Assembly: GCA_963693305.1 (NCBI GenBank)
Contig: OY855904.1
Coordinates: forward strand, 33,015,742 to 33,079,741
Direction of reading: 5' to 3'
Source: Meandrina meandrites
Lineage: Eukaryota > Cnidaria > Anthozoa > Scleractinia > Meandrinidae
DNA length: 64,000 bases
Shown one piece after another: positions 10,542 through 21,200 of this stretch. The notes below the pieces were generated by a model. It ran no database searches. It saw only the letters and a list, made by a program, of their open reading frames with translations, and had not been told where the DNA came from. Made by a program: the position numbers and the translations under genes. Positions within the stretch are counted from its first letter, which is position 1. Every line of letters begins with the position of its first letter.

Positions 10542-10679
10542 GCTTATCGTTCAGAAAAACAGCTGTGATATGAAGAGTAAAATTTTCACAGCCAACCTGA
10601 TCGGCGACAAGCGTTGCACTGATTGGCGCATGCGCTTGCTATCTCATGGAATCTCTCAGCATGGTAACGAGGTGGAATC

Positions 10680-11767
10680 GAAGGCAGTTGTGCAAACACT
10701 CGCCTACAACTTTATTGCCACAGCTGTTACGATTTCTTCCAAACCTTCAAGGATGTTTCTATAAGTCTGTAAAGACGCTTGACAAATATTATCCCGGCAT
10801 TTTCTTTCAAACCGAAATTAACGATTGAAAACTTTTAGCTTCTATAGAACTGGAAAACGTCAATCAGTCTGCCGCAGGCTTTTTTCCAAGTGTAAACAGA
10901 TTCGTCATGTCGGCGCGTTCGTAATAATATTAATTTGTCGTTTTTTTGATATTGCCAATCAGGAAGCAGTAGAAACTCTACCTAGATTCATGAAAACATT
11001 CCTGCTGTGAAAGATCCTTTTTTAACTTTTTATCAGTATTACTCGGTAGTAAAGCAAATGAAATTTTGTTTCCACGACAACCGTGATATCGGCCGGCAAC
11101 AAGGAACGCCCACCTGAAACACTACAGTACTGTTTTTCCCATGCAAAAAATAATGATTAGATTATGATTGTTATTGCACCTCTAGCTATACTTTAACGTA
11201 AAAAAGATAAAAATGTACAACGTTATTTTCAAGACTACTCTGTTCAAAGCCATGCTCATTCATATATTTTGTGATTTCAGTTTTGCAAAGATTTTATATA
11301 CCGCCTTTTTTACAGAGAAAATGTGGAGACTTTATAGTAATTTTACAGAGATTGATATAAATCCCACAAAATCTCTGTAAATTTTGCACCTAATTTACAA
11401 GAAAATAGCAATATTTTACACACATTTTATGACGTCTGAAAGTAGAAAATGTGCCGAAATTTACAGACATTTTATGGAGTTTACAAAATCTCTGTAAGTG
11501 TGCAAATTTACAGACATTGCAATTTACAAACAGAATGTAGACATTTTACGGAGATTTCACTAACTTTCTTAAAGTCTGTAAATGGTTCAAATTTTCCTGT
11601 GATCTAATGGCTGGACGATACAGGGGCGTGGCATAAATCAAAGCTAAATCCCTCAAATTACAGTCAATGAAAGGACAACAACTCTACCAAATGCTTTTTG
11701 TTTCGGGGATTTTCTTGATTTTCCGTGATTCATACTTGGTGACTACTGTATCGGAAAATTGTTAAAC
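10680..11767. other. Non-coding insert between DIRS and dispersed repeat
   Basis: This belongs to the DNA that separates the two halves of dispersed-repeat copy 2. About 11300-11590 is an AT-rich repeat built from variants of TTTACAGACATTTTA and TACAGAGATT in both orientations, probably a MITE. I see no gene. Confidence 0.5.
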
Positions 11768-12862
11768 AGAATACAGGGCTCCTTACGTTCATTATTATGG
11801 GAAAGTTTTGGAACAATTTGTATTAGACATAAACTGAAATTTTCGAGAAAAACATTTGCACAACTCAGTTCTGTACTGAGCAAACAAGACGTGTTAGGCT
11901 TATCACATCTTATGTCAATGACTTTTAAAAAATAAATAAACGATGAGAACGACAAAAATGTTACATTGAAATTTTGAATACGAAATGCTGTTGCTTAATT
12001 ACTGCTTTTGGAAAAGGCAACAAAAACTACTGATATTGTTGAAGGCATGTTTCACTTTGCTTATTCAGCGGAGAGCTGCTTCCACCCAATATATACGATC
12101 TGAATCACTTTAAGCATATAAAAACAGCCAAGAAAATATTATTTTCTGCGAAGAAAATTTCATCATGCTTTTTAAGTTATATTTGCATAGCTGGTCAAAT
12201 TTTGTCTGCACACGAACAAAAGAAAAATATAATTACTGTAATCGTTTGGACTTTTTATTTAATAGCACCCAGGCATTTAAACTTCTATTGATATTAAAAA
12301 ATAATGAAAATGAAAAAATCTCGGAACTGTATTCGTGTTTAAGGCTTCGTCGACGCGTCTCCGTTTTTATTGTAAACGGAATTTTATTTCTCCCGTTTTT
12401 TTTTTTTTTTTAACGCGCCCACGCCTATCGTTTTCGAATCATCTTCGTCCGTCAACACGTATACGTTTCTATTTGAAACGGATATTTTTTATAAGGGCTG
12501 GCCTTGAATAATTCAAAACTCACTTTCTCTTCGTCTTAAACCAATGCCTGGCTGTGTCAGCAAGCACTTTTAAATACTGGTCAAACCTAATCTTAGAGCC
12601 TTCGAGGTCTTGCTTATAGATCACTGTTGACTCGTTTAACGCTTTGATTTTCAAGACCAGTGGCACAAGAAGCCCTGCTTAATAAGTGGTATTCTGAAAA
12701 AACAAGCTTGGACATTTCCTCTGAAAGAAAATAATAAAATACGATGTGCTTATAAGCCTTTAAAAGGCACGGGTGGTAGTGAAACATTCTTATCCGACGC
12801 GAGATCGTCAGATGCTGTGATGACATCGTTTTCAAAAAGTTCCGTTTTCACCGTCCACACTA
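11768..12862. repeat. Dispersed repeat, copy 2, right part
   Basis: It matches 690-2211 from AGAATACAGGGCTCC through TTTTCACCGTCCACAC, but has only one version of the 250-350 bp sub-unit and lacks the C/T-rich insertion. A run of about 17 T lies near 12395-12412. Confidence 0.75.
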
Positions 12863-13870
12863 AAACACAAAAACGGCGCTTTCAAAACTTCCACTCTGCA
12901 GAGCGTTCTCGAAAAGTTGCGTTTTCTGTCACCGTTTTCATCGGATACGTGTGGACGGAAGACCAATCCGGGAAAAAAAAAGTTGCGTTCTCAGACGAAA
13001 ATGGATAGGTATGGACGTTCAGTTAAATTTGCAAGTCCAAACATTGGCGTTTACGGGACGGTTGTCAAGCACTTTAGCACTTATACGTTCCAGTTAATCC
13101 CATAATAATGGTATCATTGTCAAAACTGAACAAGTTGTGATCTTTTTCTTGACATAACAGGATCACTCCGAATTCCGAAAGCGAGTTTAGTGATTTTAGT
13201 CTTTTATGGTCGATGCTGAGGACAGCAGTCATGTTGTGGAATGCTCTTATGTTTTGATTTCCGTCTCGTGATCTTTTCGCAAAACGTTTCATCGGGATCG
13301 CTTGTACGACTTTCAACAAAACTCCTGTCACGCTGCTAGGAGAGATCCACAAACTGTTAAATTGCATTTGACATTACCTGTGGCATCGGCTTCTTCAGAG
13401 CGTACATTTTCTGCCCTCCGACGATTCAAGAACTCGGCTAAGAATCACCATGAAGCAGGATCGTCTGAACAACTGCCTACTTATGCATTGTCCCGCTCAT
13501 GCAAATCGATAGCAGATGGGTTTTTCGCCCCGTCCACACTAATCCGGATACATTTGAAACGCAAATTTGTTTCTCCGGTTCGGCCCACCATCCACACTAG
13601 TAACGACGTTTTCGGTCATCGAAGACGGAGCATTTCGAAAACAGTCTCCGGTGTGGACACTGATTTGAAAACGCTGACTTGTGGACGACCCATTGACCGA
13701 AAACGGAGCATTTCGAAAACTCTTGCATTAATTCAGTTTATCCGGATTAGTGTGGACGGTGAAGATATTGGAAACGGTACGAAAACGATAGTGTGGATGG
13801 GAAACATGTTATCCGTTTTCGGGGCGAAAACTCCGTTTTCAAATTTATCCGGAGTAGTGTGAACGGGGCC
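12835..13870. mobile_element. Nested hAT-type MITE complex
   Basis: Repeated termini of the type CCCCGTCCACACTAATCCGGATA occur here. One pair is at 13528 and, inverted, ending 13869 (ATTTATCCGGAGTAGTGTGAACGGGG). Related CCGTCCACAC or GTGTGGACGG ends are near 12853, 12950 and 13752. The hATC relic lies between them. The interior contains CATTTCGAAAAC words twice. I infer several nested or decayed members of one hAT family. Confidence 0.6.
13300..13510 (+). pseudogene. hAT transposase dimerisation-domain relic
   Basis: One frame of about 186 codons (13302-13862) includes VKLHLTLPVASASSERTFSA followed by LRRFKN. This is the diagnostic C-terminal hATC motif (LP.ttAS.ERsFS.lk.iK). The residues after it (about 13450-13500) are only weakly hAT-like and the frame then runs into the terminal repeats of a MITE. 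No DDE core or BED finger is seen upstream, so this is a fragment. Confidence 0.7.
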
Positions 13871-14474
13871 TTTGTTTCAAATTCCGAGGTATTGAATAAT
13901 AAACGGAATAATTGAATTCACTCAACCGTGCCCCACCCGCAATATCAAACAGGAGAAACATCAAAAAGATTTCGGCCACTTCTTTATTACTTTAGTCACC
14001 TCTAAAATTTCATCCGTAATTTGTTAAACATTATCACTATAATTTGCTAAGTAAAGGCTGTTCCACTACCTAGCTAGAGAACGCGATCCCTAAGTTCAAA
14101 ACAAGATTGGCTAAAATTTGCATATTGCTTTTATGGGTTTTCAATATGACATTATTTTTATTGTGAAACGCTTCAGCTGTTTCATTGATTGTGTTGACGA
14201 AACATGATCATACACAGTTAACCCTGTATTTAGAACTGAAATTACATTATCGGCTATGCAGTGGTCTAAACGACAGCTTTAAGCGTTTTCCAACCGCTAA
14301 ACTTGGTCAAGTCAATGCATCATTGGTAAATTCGCGACGATGAAAAGACAAACTAGTGTTGTTTTGAAACATTTTGATATATCATGTAAAAATAGCATTC
14401 TTTGTTCCCTACCAAAAAATGCTCTTTGGCTCTTAAACAGACAAAGTGGTCGACTCTGAAACGTTGTCTGTTAT
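13871..14474. other. Intergenic, AT-rich
   Basis: No exon, repeat or RNA is evident; it includes the 3' flank of the unknown 280-residue gene on the minus strand. Confidence 0.4.
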
Positions 14475-15317
14475 CTAACCGTTCAAATTGGCCTTCTGAA
14501 GTGTACTTACTATAGCTAATGCATTATCTTCATTTTCGGTTTCTTCTTGCTCTGATGATTCATCGCTCCCTTCCGTTTCTTGTTCCTGTTCCTGCTGTAC
14601 AGGGGAAAACATTTCGCTGAGTTCATGTCGGGCCTGGTACTCTTCATAAGCGTTGTTGATTTCCTTAATTGCTGATTTTCTTTCGTCTGGTTCAAAGGAG
14701 AAGCAGTGGAATTTTCCTCCCTTTGAAAACACGTCTTCCAAATTGCACTCTCCTGCTTCCAGCAGTTTCACAATCCTTGCAATTGCACTTCCAATTGGAA
14801 GTTTGTCTAATTTCAATTTCCTCTCAGTTGAACTTTTCTGATATACTAGTCGTCGCGCTATTTCAAACAGCAGAAGCATGTAAACTTCTACAGTGGCGGG
14901 ATGGAACTTGGCTGCATCGTTGTTGTTTTTAAAGAGATTTTGGACGTCTTTTGCGAAACGAGCATCGTTACTATAAAGGCCTTTCAGGTCTTCGAGAAGC
15001 TTTTCATAGGTTTTTCCTTGTTTTCTGTAGCGTGAAAGAATACCACTGCCAGGCTGATCGGCTGTTGGCATTGGAATCAATTGAAATACCCGTTGGAACT
15101 TATTCGGTATCTTGGGATCTGGCCCGATCCCCAAATAGAAGGTTCTAGTTTTGTCCTGATAACTCTGCTTATTGACAATGCCTTTGAGTTTCGCGACAAC
15201 TTCAAAAGCACTTAATCCTGTAATATCATAAGTGCCTTCAACGGAGATATTTCCGAGTTCCTCCTCAAAGAATTTCTTGCAAGCCTTCTTTTGAATTGAA
15301 TAGTTGCTATTAGCCAT
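14475..15317 (-). CDS. Unrecognised intronless 280-residue protein
   Basis: The open frame starts MANSNYSIQKKACKKFFEEE and ends LQKANLNG. Composition looks like a real soluble protein: a mixed alpha/beta N-terminal half (ISVEGTYDITGLSAFEVVAK), a helical middle (VEVYMLLLFEIARRLVYQ), a segment GGKFHCFSFEPDERKSAIKE, and an acidic low-complexity tail rich in Glu, Gln and Ser (about residues 240-268). There is no signal peptide, membrane segment or known catalytic motif that I can name. Lack of introns among intron-rich genes suggests a retrocopy, a mobile-element gene or a lineage-specific gene. I propose no function. Confidence 0.6.
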   Translation of the reverse strand: MANSNYSIQKKACKKFFEEELGNISVEGTYDITGLSAFEVVAKLKGIVNKQSYQDKTRTFYLGIGPDPKIPNKFQRVFQLIPMPTADQPGSGILSRYRKQGKTYEKLLEDLKGLYSNDARFAKDVQNLFKNNNDAAKFHPATVEVYMLLLFEIARRLVYQKSSTERKLKLDKLPIGSAIARIVKLLEAGECNLEDVFSKGGKFHCFSFEPDERKSAIKEINNAYEEYQARHELSEMFSPVQQEQEQETEGSDESSEQEETENEDNALAIVSTLQKANLNG

Positions 15318-15647
15318 GATGAAATAAATGTCTTTCAGCTTTAATACTTCGGCGCCTTCTTCTTGGGCTTTCAGTGGCTCGATAACTCTAGATTCTCCGA
15401 GTCGCGACAGGACGGTAGAGCCTGAATTCGAAAAGGGTTGTCCAATACTACCAACACTTCTGTTCCACGCGCAAAAAAGACTGGAAACAAAATTACGCCA
15501 CGACGGTCATTTTGATTGGTCAATAAATATTTCACAACGACGACGTTAATTTGATGAGATGATGACTCAAAGAACCGCTGCATTACATCCTGATTTAGCG
15601 ATACACTTCTTGCTCGTTTCTGGTTATCTCCTGTGAGGTTGGCTTTT

Positions 15648-15900
15648 CAGGGCCGTACCTAGCATGAGGCAAGACGAGGCACTTGCCCCGTCTTGGTTTT
15701 GGCCTTTTTTAAGAAACGTTTAATTGAGAAAATAATATCCCCAGAAAAAAATTGGAATATAAAATGCTTATAAAAGTTCGTTTCTGAGCATCTAGATTTC
15801 AAACTTTTATGGGGGGCATGCCCCCAGAGCCCCCTAGCGGCTCGCGCCTTCGGCGCTGAAAACTTGCCTCGTCTTCTTCTGAAGTCTGGCTACGGCCCTG
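15648..15900. mobile_element. MITE with CAGGGCCGTA inverted ends
   Basis: The left end is CAGGGCCGTACCTAGC and the right end GTCTGGCTACGGCCCTG. Inside, a GCATGCCCCCAGAGCCCCCTAGCGGCTCG block and GAGGCAAGACGAGGC words recur inverted near the right end. It is non-coding and probably hAT-like. Confidence 0.65.
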
Positions 15901-16069
15901 CTTTGGAATTTTGATGCGAGGTAAGGAAACTCATGTGATGTTGGCAGTTTGTAATATGAATTTGGATGTGTGAAGTACGCTGCTGCCCACTTAGAAACCC
16001 TTTTCACTGCCTCTTCGATTGTGCCAAACAGGACAGCAGCATACTCGTACAATGTAAAAGTGTCTCTCT

Positions 16070-16530
16070 TAAAATGTGTTACGGCATACACCGATGATAT
16101 TGAACTCCCTTTTGTCATCATTTAGCTTGAGTTTGTCAGTGAGCATCCATCGCTTGATGTCATCAGTACAGTTTTCCAACGCTGTTAACGCTCTGGATTG
16201 CTCAGCACTTAAATCTAGTTTGAAAAAGATGTGGAGTTGAGCATCGATCCTGTACATCTGGCAGATGATCTTCCAGTACGCCAAATAGTTTGATTGCATA
16301 GATGACAAACAACAGAGGACCAAGGCACGACCCTTGTGGCACATCCTACTGCAGATCAAAGTGCTTGCGTGTTGCGCCATTTACTGAAATAAACTGAGAG
16401 CGGTTATTGAAGTAGGATGAGAACCATGACATCAGTGGTCCTGATATTCCAAAATTAGAATGTCGTTGATCAAGCAAAATACTGTAATCTACAGTATCAA
16501 ATGCGGCACTCGGATCTAGTAACACAAGTA
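16070..16530 (-). pseudogene. LINE reverse-transcriptase fragment
   Basis: Minus-strand frames give LLDPSAAFDTVDYSILLDQR, then SWFSSYFNNRSQFISVNG, VPQGSCLGPLLFVIYA and finally CTDDIKRWMLTDKLKLNDDK. These are RT motifs of non-LTR elements (CR1/L2/Rex type). A stop interrupts the join before VPQGS, and the FADD-box region is lost to a frameshift. Only a central RT piece remains, so it is a dead fragment. Confidence 0.75.
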
Positions 16531-16539
16531 AGACAGGTT

Positions 16540-17291
16540 ACTGATAGGGCGAAGGTTCTTGAATGCTACTTCTAATGATTAAATCTTCCGACTTTTTAAT
16601 CTAACACGAACATCTGTTTGTTTCAAGTTGTCAGGAAACACGTCATGCGTGATCAGATTCTAGGAATAGGTTAATAATCCTGCATGGTCAGTGCGGGGAG
16701 GAGAACATCATCTAGGCACTCTAATACTAGCGACGTCGGCTTAGGGTACAAAGTGCTCGATATCTTACTTGACTTAGATATTAGCAGCTCAACATTCTCC
16801 TCACTGAGCAATTCAAATGAGTTGAAACAAGTAACTCATGGACGCTGTAGGTGCTGTGTCTACGGATTGAGTTGGGTTGACTTAAGTATACTAGGTGTAT
16901 CACAGGTCGCCCAAACTCCTTGCATTGGGAGCCGTGAACATTATATCCCATATAAAAACAACCAGTAAATAATTTATAACTGTTTGTATGGGAACGTAAC
17001 GATCGTACATAGCAGTTCGAAATAAGGAAAAGAAATTCAATGAAAACGACTTACTTTTCCTCTTATGAGTGACACCCGTTTCCGTCGTGTTTTGGGTCAG
17101 TTTCATAGCGATTCCAGCAAGTTTTACGATATCTTGGTGGCTGAACGGGGTAAACACAGGAAAAGGACGTGTTGCGTCCTCCCCAGCTTTTTTTCAAAAC
17201 AGCATTAAATACATGTTGAACATTATTGCGAGACAAATTCTCACACGACACGTGATCACTAGCTTGTCACGGAAGCCTCCCTTTAAAAAAT
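16540..17291. other. Intergenic; nothing clear
   Basis: Short frames on both strands show no family motif or conserved splice pattern. Confidence 0.35.
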
Positions 17292-17340
17292 GGAAAACAT
17301 GTACCGTGTTTCTATCGAGTTATAGAAACACGAGTGGAAG

Positions 17341-17371
<31 letters not shown>

Positions 17372-17372
17372 G

Positions 17373-17403
<31 letters not shown>

Positions 17404-17466
17404 GAGTTCTCACAAACTTTCACGTGTGTACTATAACTCAATAGAAACACGAAAAACATGTTTTCT
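17292..17466. repeat. Nested palindrome (foldback element)
   Basis: Arms GGAAAACATGTACCGTGTTTCTATCGAG and CTATAACTCAATAGAAACACGAAAAACATG pair across a middle that itself folds (GAACACGAGCCGCAGGCGAGTGTT). A related short hairpin, GTGTTTCTATCGAGTTAATAGAAACAC, is at 17584-17611. Confidence 0.7.
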
Positions 17467-17611
17467 ATTTCTTTTAGAAAACACCGCGACGAAAAAAACG
17501 AAAACAACTTGTTAACTTTGACTATCAAAATGTAAATTCTCTTTGCTCGCGCCATCACCACGTCAACTGCTCATGCCAGTTCTGTGTTTCTATCGAGTTA
17601 ATAGAAACACG

Positions 17612-18240
17612 ATTTTTAACCAATCAGCACGCATATTTTCTTAGGACTGTTTTCTAAATATTAATGCAAACACGGCCTTTATTTGAAGTTTTTACTTCTC
17701 CCACAAACATAAATATAACGGCACAAAAAAATATACTCACATGTTTGCAAATTCGACATTTATTTACAAGTAAATAAGACAGAGGTGGCAGGTGGAAAAC
17801 CGAAAGCAAAAGAATTTCTGCCTTTGATTTCCGCCACTTGCTAACGTCCTGGTAATGTTTACAGGTAAACGATCATTTATAAGTTATGCATAATGATTAA
17901 ATACCGAAGAATCCTGCTTTATATGTTCTTACCCTATCACAGGGTATCTCAGCCACTTCCTCTTGGCCCGAAGAAAAGCCATTTTGGTTCTTGATTACAT
18001 GAAACAGCACTCCGATCACATAATTATATTGACCCGATACAGTAGGATTAACGGGGTTTCTTTCAAAAAGTATTTAAAGCAACTCATTAATTGTTAATTA
18101 TGTTTGTTAAATTTTTCTAGTAGTGCATTGGCGACTACTGAGCCCCACAAATACATGTACAATGAAGCGAACAGTGTTATGTAACTATGAATTACATGTT
18201 GCAATTGAGAACGAGTAAATTAGTTTAATAGCTAAAGCGT
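17612..18240. other. Intergenic / FBP 3' flank
   Basis: AT-rich with no gene seen. The FBP 3' untranslated region must begin here on the minus strand, but I could not fix the poly(A) site. Confidence 0.4.
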
Positions 18241-21200
18241 CTATGCCGAGTTAAACTTGAGAAAATCCTTCACATCGTCAGCTGAACCAATGAAGATGGG
18301 ACATCTATCATGAAGCTTCTGTGGTTTGACGTCTAAGATTGGCTGTTTGCCATCACTAGCCATTCCTCCAGCTTGTTCAATGATGTATGCCATTGGTGCA
18401 CATTCATACAACAGCCGCAGCTAATTCACAACAACAAACAGAAAATAGGTTAACTAACAGTGTCAAAACCATGTTTAAATCGGCCTGTTTATATCAAGGA
18501 GTTGGTGCTGGAAGAAGGGTTATTTTTTTTACTTGCCCACTAAAAATATAACATGCTAAACAGATGATCAACAATTTTTGTCTTTTCCCATACAAATATA
18601 CAACACTCTTAGCCTAGCAGCTTAATGACTTTCTAGCCCCTCACAAGAAACATCACATACCTTTCCTCTAGGACTTTTCTTGTTTCCAGGGTACATAAAT
18701 ATTCCTCCATACACTAATGTCCTGTGCATGTCTGAGACCATGGAACCAACATACCGGGCCGCATACGGAGTCTTACCATCCTACACAACCACAAATAATC
18801 AAAATCACATTTTAACTTGAAGAAATAACTGGGTTACAAATCTTAAAGCAAACAACACAAGACAAAGTATGTTTGGAGGGTTGTAAAAATACTTAACAAT
18901 TATCCTGGGGAGAGGACAGAAAAAAACACCTTCTGAACATTTCTGTCTTGTGTTGTGTTAGTTCCCTTATTTTAGTTACATACAACTTGGTCTAAATTAA
19001 ATGCTTTAATAAAATTTATGTTACATCAAGACAATATCCTTTATGTCAGAACAAACCTAGTATGTTTGCTTGTACAATGAATAGCCATAAGAAATTGTTT
19101 GTAAAAAATTAAGAATAGGCATTCAACATTCTCACCTTTGGAAATTTGATAGATTCTAAATATTTAGTAACTGCATCATCAAACAAGGATGCGTTCCCTT
19201 CATTTATGCTGTAAATTGGCTTGCCCCGGGGCTTCATTTTGATGTCTGGATGGGTCAGAACAAATTCACCTATGGACTAAACGAACAAAGAATTTGTTAA
19301 CTAATCGAAGTTAAATTGTAAAGTCCCACAAAATATCCATACCTCATCACCAGTACCCCCTGGATTTTTATTCCATTGGGTATGACCCCTCCCCAGAATT
19401 TCCAAGGGAATGAGCATCCAACCATCCTCCCCCCCACCCCCAAATAAAAAAATGTTCATAACGAGGTTGTGATTAATATGCATTTGCATATTGATCATAT
19501 ATTTATTGCATAATTTAACTAGCACATTTGCATGCACCAGTGGGGTCATATTTTTATTATAATTTTTTTTCCAAATGTGCAAGTTCCAGAAAATATCCAT
19601 ACCCCTCCCATGGAAGACTTTTTGGTTTGAATCCCCCACCCCTCTGGAGTTGAGACCTCCCACACCTTGGAATTTCCATTGACCTTTCATGGGGTGGGTA
19701 TGGATATTTTTTTGGAAAAGCTGTACAATCTGACTAGCCTCAACTAATAGTTGTTATAATAAGCTTACTGGATCAAGTGTGAAGCCATTCACTCCATTTC
19801 CAGTTGTGAGCACAACCATTGTTGCACTACCAAATAGAGCATATCCTGCTGCCACAAAATTCCTGCCAGTCTGAAGAGCATCATCTAATGTTGGTGGTCC
19901 ATCATGTGTCTACAACAGAATGTAGTGGTATACAATGAAATTGAATTCATTTCAAGGCAGCTTGTGTTCAAGTTGCAAGGTTGTTTAACATCAAGAGATG
20001 GGATTTAAAGTTGCAAAAACTGCAGTGAAAACTCCTGAGCTTATTGATGCAAAAAGCAACTAACTTAACTAGGCATGTTAGAGAACTTGACTATTACTGA
20101 AAAGTACATGAAATATTTTAATATCTATTTAACACAAAGTTTGTCATGATAGTTAATGTTAAATCAATGTATATGTTGTGGTTCAATTTTATCCTTGCAT
20201 GGTTCAAATTTTATTTTCCTTTGTTTTACAGTTGTTATCATACATTACGGTTAATACCATACCCAAAAAAAAGGAAAATAAAATTTGAACCAAGGATAAA
20301 ATTGAACCACAACACACACAATAAAAGTATTACATTGTATTTTCCATACATTTTTCATCAAAATAATTTATTACCTTCTTAGAAATTCCAAATATAGAAC
20401 CAATAGCAGCAAGACATTCAATATTCGATGAGCCATCTAATGGGTCAAAGAAAACCATGTACTTTCCTTGTCTTTCAGTTTCTACTTCAATAACTTTTTC
20501 ATCTTCTTCAGAAACCAGCAGGCACGTTGTGTAAGAAGATTTAAGCATGTTAATAAACAGTTCATTTGCCATGACATCTAATTTTTGCTGTTGGTCTCCT
20601 GATACATTTGTATCTCCTGCAATGCCATATCTAAAAAAAAAATATTCTCTTCTTAGTGAACGTCGAGGTTCATACAGTGTACTGTAAAATATGTGGACCA
20701 TACAGGCCATAAATTGACAGGCAAAAAACAGGGATCATTATAATACAGTGTAAACTGAGAAAAAAGGGTTTATGAAGATGTTTATTACAACTTTACCTCT
20801 TCAAGTAAAGGATGCAAAAGGGTACCCTACTATGGAAAATTTTAGGGCCAACAATAACCAAGCCCTTTTATTAATGGTCGTGACTAGAATGGATACTCTA
20901 AAATGAAAAATCCGCTGGGAGACTGGAACCCATTCTGCATATTGTGCTGCCCTTAAACTAAGAAATGAAAGCTAACCGCAAGCAAACCAGAGTGGAACTA
21001 ACCACAAGCATACTGGAGTGCTTGGGTTCCAGTCTCCCAATGGAATTAAGATTTTGGAGTATCCATTCTAGCCACAACCTACCGGTTGGCAAATTAAATA
21101 AGACTTGTCCCCAGACCTCTTTCACACCATGAACACCTGGGAGCTTGGTTCCCAAACCTTTCATTTCAAAGAATGATTGATAGCTATCCCATGATGACTA

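Larger units (their letters stand above)
6183..10679 (-). mobile_element. DIRS-type tyrosine-recombinase retrotransposon
   Basis: Three minus-strand frames in the order gag-like, RT/RNase H/Dam-like and tyrosine recombinase are bracketed by inverted terminal repeats. The left end at 6183 begins ATTCCACCTCGTTACCATGC and the right end at 10679 carries its reverse complement, the match continuing through TGAGAGATTCCATGAGAT. Inverted ends plus a tyrosine recombinase instead of an integrase define the DIRS group. All three frames are open with no internal stops, and the recombinase and polymerase catalytic residues are present, so this copy may be recent. The internal complementary region expected of DIRS is probably in the complex left end (5932-6240). 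Confidence 0.85.

Noticed and set aside
19301..19690. 129-codon minus-strand frame, Gly/Asn-rich
   Set aside because: It lies entirely in a MITE and FBP intron 3; the glycine-rich sequence comes from C-rich repeat DNA.
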